Both the position numbers and the translations under genes were made by a program. This document shows, one piece after another, positions 7,062-13,359 of a stretch of 14,516 nucleotides of DNA. This DNA comes from JAIVJN01 sp036732565. Its GTDB lineage: Bacteria; Acidobacteriota; Vicinamibacteria; Vicinamibacterales; UBA2999. The first letter of the stretch is position 1, and each line of letters starts with the position of its first letter. The stretch lies in contig DAINCF010000141.1 in the NCBI GenBank assembly GCA_036732565.1, forward strand, positions 1-14,516, written 5' to 3'. The notes under the pieces are model-generated. The model was not told the DNA's origin. It worked only from the letters and a program-made list of their open reading frames with translations, and made no database searches.

Positions 7062-8009
7062 CTACTCCTCTTCGACCGGAGGGCCCGCCGCTCGCGTCAC
7101 CTCCTCGGGCTTCACCTTGTCGATGTTGAACTTGCCCGCGGCCGCCGACATCTTCTCCAGCACCTCGTCGAAATCGAAGCTGGTGGCCTTGGAGAAGCGG
7201 ATCGGATTGATGCGGGCAGTCACGAACGGGCGGAGGTACGGGCTGGTCAATCCTTTCGCTTTCAGCTTGCCGACGATCGCGGTGACGCGGTCGTCGATCG
7301 CGAGGACGAGGCCGGCCCGCCGCTCCCGTTCTTTGATGGCTTTCGAGAGCGGCGTGTCGAGGAAGTCCTCGATCCGGCGCAGCACGGATTGGTAGACCGC
7401 GCCGCTCAGGCGCGGGCGTGACTCGTAGGCAGCGCCCAGCGTCAGATACGAGGGCTGTTCGAACTGAAACGCGAACGCCGCTTCCGGCTCGCGCACGTCA
7501 TCCGCGAGCGCGCGGGCCATGCGGATCGTCTCCAGCGATTTCTCGCGCAGGTTGTGCGCCTTCTCCGTGTTGAGCGCCAGGATCTGGTAGGCGACGCCCG
7601 CGTCCGGGATGAGCAGGGCCACCACCGCTTTCGCGCCCAGGCGACGCATCGCCTGCAGCCGATGATTGCCGTTGGGCGTCCAGTAGCGATCCTTGTGGCG
7701 AACCACGATCAGCGGATCCAGGAAGCGCCCGAGCGTCTCGATCACCGTCATCAACTGCTTGACGTGTGGATCCGAAGGGTCGCGTTGGTACGGCGTCGGC
7801 TCGACCTGGTCGATGGGCAGCGAGACGACCAAGACGGGCGTGCCGCCAAATGGATCGCGGTAGGTGCCGAGCACGACCCCACCATCGCGCTCGACGACCG
7901 GCGCCAGAACATCGGCCTCGCCGGTGCCGGTGCGTGTCTCGGCGGCCGAGAGTCCAATCGATCCCGCCGCCGGTTTCTTCCGGCGGACTGCCTTCTTCTT
8001 CTTGGCCAT
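7062..8009 (-). CDS. ParB/Srx-fold domain protein, stand-alone
   Basis: 315 residues from the ATG at 8009 (MAKKKKAVRRKK...). The frame stays open to 8156, but that extension (MRDRTHDCSAPG...) runs into the promoter region of the divergent gene and looks non-coding. After a very basic N-terminus comes a ParB N-terminal-like domain: LPIDQVEPTPYQRD, a G...PLIVV strand, then NGNHRLQAMRRLG (residues 113-125), which corresponds to box II (GERRxRA) of ParB, the CTP-binding loop. ILALNTEKAHNLREKS follows. The C-terminal half (SPYLRPFVTARINPIRF) is conserved-looking but not recognised, and I see no convincing helix-turn-helix. There is no ParA or replication gene beside it, so chromosome partition is unlikely; a DNA-associated or nucleotide-binding role is possible. 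Cytoplasmic. Confidence 0.82.
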   Translation of the reverse strand: MAKKKKAVRRKKPAAGSIGLSAAETRTGTGEADVLAPVVERDGGVVLGTYRDPFGGTPVLVVSLPIDQVEPTPYQRDPSDPHVKQLMTVIETLGRFLDPLIVVRHKDRYWTPNGNHRLQAMRRLGAKAVVALLIPDAGVAYQILALNTEKAHNLREKSLETIRMARALADDVREPEAAFAFQFEQPSYLTLGAAYESRPRLSGAVYQSVLRRIEDFLDTPLSKAIKERERRAGLVLAIDDRVTAIVGKLKAKGLTSPYLRPFVTARINPIRFSKATSFDFDEVLEKMSAAAGKFNIDKVKPEEVTRAAGPPVEEE

Positions 8010-8125
8010 GCCACCAGCAAGATACGCCAAGTTGACGTTACGGACGAGCAAGCTCAACGGCGAAGCCGGGCAATTCGGTGTATGAATCTGTCGTACGATT
8101 CTTCGCTCACGAAACGAGGTGCCAG
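8010..8125. promoter_or_regulatory. Divergent intergenic region (ParB-like / binding protein)
   Basis: 116 bp between two divergent genes must hold both promoters. A TTGACG hexamer lies at 8032-8037 and TATGAA at 8081-8086 for the + strand, but their spacing is not canonical; on the - strand TATCTT (complement of 8019-8024) lies 9 bp before the ATG. None is strong enough for a firm call. Confidence 0.3.
8116..8119 (+). promoter_or_regulatory. Shine-Dalgarno supporting GTG 8126
   Basis: GAGG followed by a 6-nt spacer to GTG 8126. This favours 8126 over the upstream in-frame GTG at 8078, which would put a 16-residue non-hydrophobic extension before the signal peptide. Confidence 0.6.
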
Positions 8126-8947
8126 GTGCGCTGCAGTCATGTGTCCGGTCTCGCAATCGCCTTGGTCGCGTCGGGGATTATCGCCTCTGAGGTTCTCGGT
8201 CAGGGGCAAAACGCCCCGGCTGTGTTCACGCCGACCGCCGGCGAGTATGCGACCGCAGATATCAGGGTCATCACTCCAGGTGTGGTGTTTTCTTCTGGCC
8301 TCTCGACCATCGCCGCCGAGTTCGAGAAGGAAACCGGCAAGAAGGTTGGCATCGTCACCGTCGGGATGGGCACCATCGTGGCGGAGATCGCGAAAAAGAC
8401 CCCGCCGCCCGATGTCATCGCGCTGCCATTGCAGTTGATGGCGAACGTGTCGTTGGACGGCGGCATCGTGCCAGGTACGTTCAACCCGCTCGGCCGCACG
8501 CGAATGGGGCTCGCGGTGCGCGCCGGCGCGCCCAAGCCCGACATCTCGACCGTCGAGAAGTTCGCCGCGGCGCTCAAGAGCGCGAAGGCCGTCATGCGCT
8601 CGAATCCGGCTTCGCGCACGATGGTGGCGCTGCTGATCGACGACGTGCTCAAGCGGCCCGAGTTCGCGGGCGTCAATGCTCCGGCCAGCACGAACGGCGA
8701 AGGTGGCCAGGCGCTGGCGCGCGGCGAGGGCGACATGGCGATTCAGACCATCAGCCAGATTCTTCCTTACAAGGAAATCGAGCTCGTTGGTCCGCTGCCG
8801 GCCGAACTTGGCGCGTGGATCGACTCTGCCCTCGCGGTATCGGCCAGATCCACGCACGCCGACGATGCGCGCGCGTTGATTCGATACCTGTTACGGCCCG
8901 AGTCGAACAAGGTCTGGAAGCCAAGAGGCCTCGAGCGGTTCGAGTGA
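8126..8947 (+). CDS. ModA-like periplasmic substrate-binding protein
   Basis: 273 residues from GTG 8126. Signal peptide about 1-25 (SGLAIALVASGIIASEVLG); the only early Cys is at residue 3, before the hydrophobic core, so it is not a lipoprotein. The mature part follows the type II binding-protein fold of molybdate-binding ModA relatives: IRVITPGVVFSSGLSTIAAEF at the start, with the ligand-loop region SSG, then EKETGKKV, PPPDVIALP and a C-terminal ALIRYLLRPES. No permease or ATPase gene is adjacent, so it is either an orphan receptor or works with a transporter elsewhere. The family covers molybdate, tungstate and other small anions or acids; the ligand cannot be told from sequence. It converges on the PQQ dehydrogenase gene, with palindromes between them. 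Confidence 0.8.
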   Translation: MRCSHVSGLAIALVASGIIASEVLGQGQNAPAVFTPTAGEYATADIRVITPGVVFSSGLSTIAAEFEKETGKKVGIVTVGMGTIVAEIAKKTPPPDVIALPLQLMANVSLDGGIVPGTFNPLGRTRMGLAVRAGAPKPDISTVEKFAAALKSAKAVMRSNPASRTMVALLIDDVLKRPEFAGVNAPASTNGEGGQALARGEGDMAIQTISQILPYKEIELVGPLPAELGAWIDSALAVSARSTHADDARALIRYLLRPESNKVWKPRGLERFE

Positions 8948-8949
8948 GC

Positions 8950-9017
8950 GGGGCGGCTCGCGAGCCGCCCCTACATCGGGCGCCTGTCCCGTAGGGGCGG
9001 CTCGCGAGCCGCCCTAC
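8950..9017. repeat. Doubled GGGCGGCTCG palindrome between convergent genes
   Basis: Two copies of a ~30-bp direct repeat (8950-8979 and 8994-9022). Each contains a perfect palindrome GGGCGGCTCG plus its reverse complement (8951-8970 and 8995-9014), followed by CTACATCGG. The first extends to a 22-bp perfect palindrome (8950-8971). It starts 3 bp after the binding-protein stop; the second copy supplies the TAG stop of the PQQ dehydrogenase (9014-9016 on the - strand). REP-like; it may act as a two-way transcript end, though no T-run is present. Confidence 0.82.
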
Positions 9018-11200
9018 ATCGGCTGCCTCTCGGGTAACGCGAACACGTAAAGCGCTTGCCCGCTCTGCGGAATCTTGATGTCCGGCACGATCGCGGCCGG
9101 CACGTTGCGCGGGCTGCCGCCGCCGAGACCCGACATCACCGCGATGTACTGGCGGCCGTCGACGGCAAAGCTCACCGGGAATCCCTGAGCCGACGTCCCG
9201 AGCCGCGTCTCCCACAGGATGCGGCCGGTCTTCACGTCGTGCGCCCGCACGTATCGATCGATATCGCCGGCGAAGACCAGGCCGCCGGCCGTCGACAGCA
9301 CCGCCGTCAGGTACGGCGCCCGCTGCTCGTGCTTCCACAGCTCTCGCATCGTCTGCACGTCGTAGGCCGCGAGCTTGCCGACGTTCTCGTTGCTGCCGGG
9401 CATGTGCTTGAAGAGCCGATCGCCGCCGGAGCCGCCGCCACCTTCCTTCTGGGCGACTACGCGCGCCGTGAAATCCATGCACGACTGGCTGAGGGGCACG
9501 ATCAGCGCTCTGATCTGCGGGTTGTAGCTCATCGCCTGCCAGTTCTTGCCGCCTTCGGTGCTCGGACAAATGAACAGCGGCTTGTCGATCTTCATCTCGA
9601 AGATGTCGGGCCGATAGCTCGCCGCGCCGGTCTTGGGATCGATGAAGGACCAGACGTTCTGGGCCACCATCTCCTTGAAGCCGAGAAACCTCCCCGTTCG
9701 CCGATCGAGCTTCCACAGCACGCCGGCCTTGCCCGCGTTGAACGACACCTTCTGATCGCCGATGTCGACGAGGACGCGCTCGAACACCTCGTCGAGATCG
9801 AACGACTCGGCGGGCGCGTGCTGGAAGTACCACGAGAGCTGACCCGTGTCAGGGTTCAGCGCCACCGTGGAATTGGCGTACAGCGTCTTGTCGAGGAGCG
9901 AGAGATTGCGGCTGAGGAAGTTCCACGGCTTCGACTGGGCGACGCCCCAGTAGGTGATGTTGAGGTCCGGGTCGTAGGTGCCCGCGATCCAGGTTTCGCC
10001 GCCGGCCCGGAAGCTCATCGGCAGTTTGCCCCAGGTCTCGCTGCCGCGCTCGCCTTCGCGGGGAACGGTGTAGAAGCGCCACACTTGCTTGCCGCTCGCG
10101 ATGTCGTAGGCGCTGATGTAGCAGCCCAGGCCGTCGAACCGCTGGCAGCCCGTGAGCCCTTGCAGCACCTTGTCGCCGATCACGATCGCGCCGCTGGTGT
10201 TGACCCGGTTGGCGTCCGGCGCGGCGGGCGTGTCCCAGAGGATCTCGCCGGTGCGCGCGCTGAGCGCCAGCATGTGTGCGTTGCTCGCCGGCAAGAAGAT
10301 CTTGTCGTCGGCGATCGCGATGCTGCGGATGCCGCCGTAGCCCGGCGCCTGATCGGGGCCGACGCGCGTTTCCCAGATCAAGTCGCCGGTCTTGCCGTCC
10401 AGAGCCTGCACGAAGTTGCTGGGGCTCGCCAGATAGATGACGCCGTTGTGGACGATCGGGGTCGTCTGGTTGGCGCCCGAGTCGTTCATCGCCCACACCC
10501 ACTGCAGCTGCAGGTCCTTGACGTTGGCCGGCGTGATTTGCTCCAGCGGGCTGTAGCTATGGCCGTGATAGTTGCCGCGAAACATCAGCCAGTCGCCAGG
10601 CGGCGGGCTCTTGAGCATGTCGGCGGTGACGGGGACATAGTTCTTCACCTCGCCAGGTACGCTCACGCCTCGATTCGTGGATGCGCCACCTCGAGACTGG
10701 CCCGCGCCGGTGCCGGCGCCGAGCACCAGGGGCATCGCGGCCTGGGCGCCGGACCCTGCTGACGCGGGCGCCTCCGCACGGCCGAACAGCGTGTTCATCG
10801 GCGTCGCAACCGTGGGCGTCAACGTCTCCTGGCCCGGGGCTGCCCCGTTGATCTGCAGCAAGTACGCCGTCACCGCCAACCCACCTTCTTCACCGAACGA
10901 ACCCGGGTTGGTGGGTGGCATCGTCTGCACGACATAGGTGAACAACTCGTTCGCCGCTCGCGGTCCCCACTTCGCGGTGAAGTCGGGGCCGGTCAAGCCC
11001 GGCGCGTCACCCGATCCTCGAAAATCGGCCTGATGGCAGCCGGCACATTGCCGCGCGTACACCGTCTCGCCGGCCTGCGCTTGGGCGGCGGTGTAGACAC
11101 TGGCTGGATCCGGCTGAGGCTGCTGGCCGCCGATCGAAGCCGCGGTCAACGCGAAGAAAGCAGCCGACCCGAGAAGGAGTGATGGTCGTCCACGTTTCAT
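9014..11200 (-). CDS. PQQ-dependent dehydrogenase with N-terminal cytochrome c
   Basis: 728 residues. Signal peptide about 1-25, then a c-type cytochrome domain with heme motif CAGCH (C52, C55, H56) and a likely axial Met in TMPPTNPG (M94). From about residue 200 a quinoprotein beta-propeller follows (GDWLMFRGNYHGHSYSPL; repeated W-motifs such as ALDGKTGDLIWE, AYDIASGKQVWRFY and AHDVKTGRILWE). Compared with methanol dehydrogenase, Asn261 matches N427 (KPWNF) and Asp303 matches D468 (SFDLDE), but the Glu177 position reads R354 in a Cys-rich loop (C352, C360), and D470 lies two residues after the catalytic Asp. The vicinal CC disulfide is absent. The usual quinohaemoprotein order puts the cytochrome at the C-terminus; this order recalls polyvinyl alcohol dehydrogenases. 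It oxidises an unknown alcohol or sugar in the periplasm and passes electrons through its own heme. Confidence 0.9.
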   Translation of the reverse strand: MKRGRPSLLLGSAAFFALTAASIGGQQPQPDPASVYTAAQAQAGETVYARQCAGCHQADFRGSGDAPGLTGPDFTAKWGPRAANELFTYVVQTMPPTNPGSFGEEGGLAVTAYLLQINGAAPGQETLTPTVATPMNTLFGRAEAPASAGSGAQAAMPLVLGAGTGAGQSRGGASTNRGVSVPGEVKNYVPVTADMLKSPPPGDWLMFRGNYHGHSYSPLEQITPANVKDLQLQWVWAMNDSGANQTTPIVHNGVIYLASPSNFVQALDGKTGDLIWETRVGPDQAPGYGGIRSIAIADDKIFLPASNAHMLALSARTGEILWDTPAAPDANRVNTSGAIVIGDKVLQGLTGCQRFDGLGCYISAYDIASGKQVWRFYTVPREGERGSETWGKLPMSFRAGGETWIAGTYDPDLNITYWGVAQSKPWNFLSRNLSLLDKTLYANSTVALNPDTGQLSWYFQHAPAESFDLDEVFERVLVDIGDQKVSFNAGKAGVLWKLDRRTGRFLGFKEMVAQNVWSFIDPKTGAASYRPDIFEMKIDKPLFICPSTEGGKNWQAMSYNPQIRALIVPLSQSCMDFTARVVAQKEGGGGSGGDRLFKHMPGSNENVGKLAAYDVQTMRELWKHEQRAPYLTAVLSTAGGLVFAGDIDRYVRAHDVKTGRILWETRLGTSAQGFPVSFAVDGRQYIAVMSGLGGGSPRNVPAAIVPDIKIPQSGQALYVFALPERQPM

Positions 11201-11206
11201 AGAGGG

Positions 11207-11211
11207 CTCCT
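11207..11211 (-). promoter_or_regulatory. Shine-Dalgarno of the cytochrome-PQQ gene
   Basis: AGGAG on the - strand, 6 nt before the ATG at 11200. It supports this start. Confidence 0.65.
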
Positions 11212-11222
11212 GCTGCGAAACT

Positions 11223-11336
11223 GTACGTAGCGCAGGCCTTCAGGCCTGCCAACGGGCGCAGGCCTTTAGGCCTGCGAACGGGCGCGAGCCGACGCACCAC
11301 GCTATTGTGGCAGGCCTGAAGGCCTGCGCTACGTAC
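11223..11336. repeat. Palindromic intergenic element, copy 2 (REP/MITE-like)
   Basis: A 114-bp relative of the 4066-4154 element, with the same inverted ends GTACGTAGCGCAGGCCT (11223-11249 and 11310-11336). It has three hairpins instead of two: loops TTCA-like at the left, a middle unit GCAGGCCTTTAGGCCTGC (11258-11275), and the right arm. A 9-bp direct repeat AACGGGCGC flanks the middle hairpin (11251-11259, 11277-11285). It lies between the two dehydrogenase genes, 23 bp past the stop of the upstream one, and may modulate read-through into the second. Confidence 0.85.
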
Positions 11337-11359
11337 CTTACGGCAATCGCACCGCGCTC

Positions 11360-13099
11360 TTACGGGTTCAGGACGAACGTATAGACGCGACCCGCGATAC
11401 CTTGGGCGCCCGGCGGTGGTCCGGTCAGGACCGTGACGTACTGTCGGCCGTCGAGCTCATAGGTCATCGGCGAGGCGGGCGCTTCGGCCACTGGAGCTTC
11501 CCACAGCACCGCTCCGGTCGCGGCGTTGTGCGCCAGGAGGACGCCGTCACGACGGCAACTGAACAAGACGTTGCCCGCGGTCACGAGCGTGCCTCCGTTG
11601 CGCCCGGTTTCGTACTCGATGCGCCAGCGATCCTTTTGCGTCGCGGGATCTCGGGCGATCAGGAAACCGGTCGGCTTCAGCGGCGGGGGCGGCGGGATGG
11701 ACGGCTGACCTCGAACGGTTCCGGTGCTGAACTGACCGAGCTGCGGCGTGTAGGACTCCATTCGCTGGTAGAAGCCGCGCGTGTTCTGCCCGGGAATGTA
11801 CACGAGGCCGGTCAGGGGACTGTAGGACATCGGATTCCAGTTGTGTGCGCCACCAGCGCCAGGCGAGATCCACGCACCGGTCGTGCCGTAGCGGGCGATC
11901 GACGTTTCCACCGGCCGGCCGGTCTTCATGTCCACGTGGGTCGCCCAGGTGACATGCTCGGTGATCTTCTCCGCGGAGAGCAGCTCGCCCGTCAGCCGGT
12001 CGATGACGTAGAAGAACCCGTTCTTCGGCGCCTGCATGATCACGCTGCGCCGGCGACCATCGATCGTGATTTCGGCCAGCGTCATCGTCATCGTCGTGGT
12101 GTAGTCCCAGTCGTCGGCCGGCACGGTCTGGTAGTGCCACACGTACTCGCCAGTGTCGGCCTTGACCGCGATGATCGAGTTCACGAACAGGTTGTCGCCA
12201 ACGCCGTTGCTGCGCCACTGGTGATTCCACGGCGCGCCATTGCCGGTACCGATGTAGAGGAGGTTCGCCGCGGGATCGTAAGCGAAGCTGTCCCAGGCCG
12301 TTCCGCCGCCGCCGTACTTCCACCACTCTCCCGACCACGTCTTCGCCGCCTTCTCCAACGCCGGCGACTCGAACGGGAGCGAAGGGTCGCCAGGTACCGT
12401 GTAGAAGCGCCACACCTGATTCCCGGTCTCCGCGTCGTACGCGGTGACGTAGCCGCGAACTCCATGGAACTCGGCGCCGCCGTTGCCGATGATGACCTTG
12501 CCGTTCACGATCCGTGGGGCACCGGTGACGACGTACTCGGAGTTGCCGTATGGGGTCGTCATGCGGACCCAGATGAGATCGCCCGTTTTAGCATCGAGGG
12601 CCACGAGCCGGCCGTCCTGCAAGCCGGCGTAGATCTTCCCGTTGTAGATCGCCACGCCGCGCGTCGGGGAGCCATTGATGACGGTGTGCCCACCTGCCGC
12701 GATCCCACCTCGGACCACGGCCGGATCCCAGGTCCACTTCACAGCGCCGGTGCGCGCGTCCAGCGCGAAGAGATAGCTCCAGACGCCGGCGGCGTACATG
12801 ACGCCGTCGTGCACCAGCGGCGTCGCCTCGATCTGCGTCGAGCCGGGACCGGCCGCACCACCCGGTCCGCGGATATCCCAGGTCCATGCCTGGGTCAGAC
12901 GATGGACGTTGGTGGCGTTGATGCGGTCCAGTCGACTGTAGCGGGTCTCGGCGTAATCCAGGCCGTAGGTCAGCCACTCGCCTGAGGGCGGGTTGCGCAG
13001 CACCGCATCGGTAACGGTCCCGTTCTGTTCCACGGCGACCGCCGCACTCGTCAGGGCCGCGATGACGAGCGTCAGGGACCACACAGAGAGCCGCTTCAT
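11360..13099 (-). CDS. PQQ-dependent alcohol/sugar dehydrogenase, no cytochrome domain
   Basis: 579 residues from the ATG at 13099, chosen because GGAGG lies 7 nt upstream; the GTG at 13105 would be only 1 nt from it. Signal peptide about 1-22. The protein is a quinoprotein propeller of the methanol/ethanol dehydrogenase type: GEWLTYGLDYAETRYSRL at the start, W-motifs (ALDARTGAVKWTWD, ALDAKTGDLIWVR, AYDAETGNQVWRFY) and a C-terminal YELDGRQYVTV. All three metal/PQQ-site residues match methanol dehydrogenase with near-identical spacing: E210 (GGAEFHG), N292 (APWNH) and D332 (DDWDY). Residue 334, after the catalytic Asp by two, is Thr, so the site looks calcium-type rather than lanthanide-type. 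The vicinal CC pair is absent. It needs an external cytochrome c, which the downstream dehydrogenase or another protein could offer. Substrate unknown. Confidence 0.92.
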   Translation of the reverse strand: MKRLSVWSLTLVIAALTSAAVAVEQNGTVTDAVLRNPPSGEWLTYGLDYAETRYSRLDRINATNVHRLTQAWTWDIRGPGGAAGPGSTQIEATPLVHDGVMYAAGVWSYLFALDARTGAVKWTWDPAVVRGGIAAGGHTVINGSPTRGVAIYNGKIYAGLQDGRLVALDAKTGDLIWVRMTTPYGNSEYVVTGAPRIVNGKVIIGNGGAEFHGVRGYVTAYDAETGNQVWRFYTVPGDPSLPFESPALEKAAKTWSGEWWKYGGGGTAWDSFAYDPAANLLYIGTGNGAPWNHQWRSNGVGDNLFVNSIIAVKADTGEYVWHYQTVPADDWDYTTTMTMTLAEITIDGRRRSVIMQAPKNGFFYVIDRLTGELLSAEKITEHVTWATHVDMKTGRPVETSIARYGTTGAWISPGAGGAHNWNPMSYSPLTGLVYIPGQNTRGFYQRMESYTPQLGQFSTGTVRGQPSIPPPPPLKPTGFLIARDPATQKDRWRIEYETGRNGGTLVTAGNVLFSCRRDGVLLAHNAATGAVLWEAPVAEAPASPMTYELDGRQYVTVLTGPPPGAQGIAGRVYTFVLNP

Positions 13100-13106
13100 C
13101 GACACG

Positions 13107-13111
13107 CCTCC
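13107..13111 (-). promoter_or_regulatory. Shine-Dalgarno deciding the start of the PQQ gene
   Basis: GGAGG on the - strand with a 7-nt spacer to ATG 13099, against 1 nt to GTG 13105. This selects the ATG. Confidence 0.7.
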
Positions 13112-13142
13112 ATCTAGTGGGATGTACCGTGGAAATCACAAG

Positions 13143-13165
13143 CGGCCGTTCCGTAGGAACGGCCG
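13143..13165. repeat. Perfect 10-bp inverted repeat, hairpin
   Basis: CGGCCGTTCC, loop GTA, GGAACGGCCG. It lies in the leader or promoter region of the - strand PQQ gene, about 45 bp upstream of its ATG. No T-run follows on either strand. It may be an operator, a leader hairpin or a remnant of a palindromic repeat; sequence alone does not decide. Confidence 0.7.
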
Positions 13166-13307
13166 GAAAACTGCTCCCCGAGCTTTCGGTAGATGGTAGT
13201 AATTCCGTTCATACGCTCCACCTACTGCCTGGCGCCGAACGCGAGGTCGCAGCGTCGAATATGCATGCGGCGCGTATCTTACCGCTGGTCGCCTCGCCCA
13301 CGCGAAT

Positions 13308-13335
13308 GAAACATAGTTTCGTGATACGAAATCAC
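13308..13335. promoter_or_regulatory. Cluster of nested palindromes, possible operator
   Basis: Three overlapping perfect inverted repeats in 28 bp: GAAAC-ATA-GTTTC (13308-13320), TTTCG-TGATA-CGAAA (13317-13331) and GTGAT-ACGAA-ATCAC (13321-13335). The block is AT-rich within GC-rich DNA and sits just upstream of a -10-like box for the sugar-acid gene. It resembles operators of IclR-family sugar-acid regulators in style (GAAAC...GTTTC), but the regulator is not in view. Confidence 0.45.
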
Positions 13336-13345
13336 GCGGCACATG

Positions 13346-13351
13346 TAGAAT
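13346..13351 (+). promoter_or_regulatory. Possible extended -10 box for a leaderless transcript
   Basis: TAGAAT (5 of 6 to TATAAT), overlapping a TGT just before it. A start about 7 nt downstream would fall at or next to GTG 13360, which has no visible Shine-Dalgarno. No good -35 is seen; the palindrome cluster occupies that place. Confidence 0.35.
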
Positions 13352-13359
13352 GCCACGTC

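Noticed and set aside
8010..8156. 49-residue extension of the ParB-like protein
   Set aside because: It overlaps the start of the divergent binding-protein gene, and its composition looks non-coding before MAKKKK.
9056..10762. 568-codon open frame opposite the cytochrome-PQQ gene
   Set aside because: Its Arg/Ala/Val/Asp-rich translation without motifs is typical of antisense frames in high-GC DNA; the opposite strand has a clear cytochrome c and propeller.
11402..12985. 527-codon open frame opposite the second PQQ gene
   Set aside because: Same reason: a GC-driven shadow of a gene with firm motifs.
13117..13359. 81-residue N-terminal extension of the AraD1-type protein
   Set aside because: It covers the hairpin and operator-like palindromes, has no family resemblance, and the family start matches GTG 13360.
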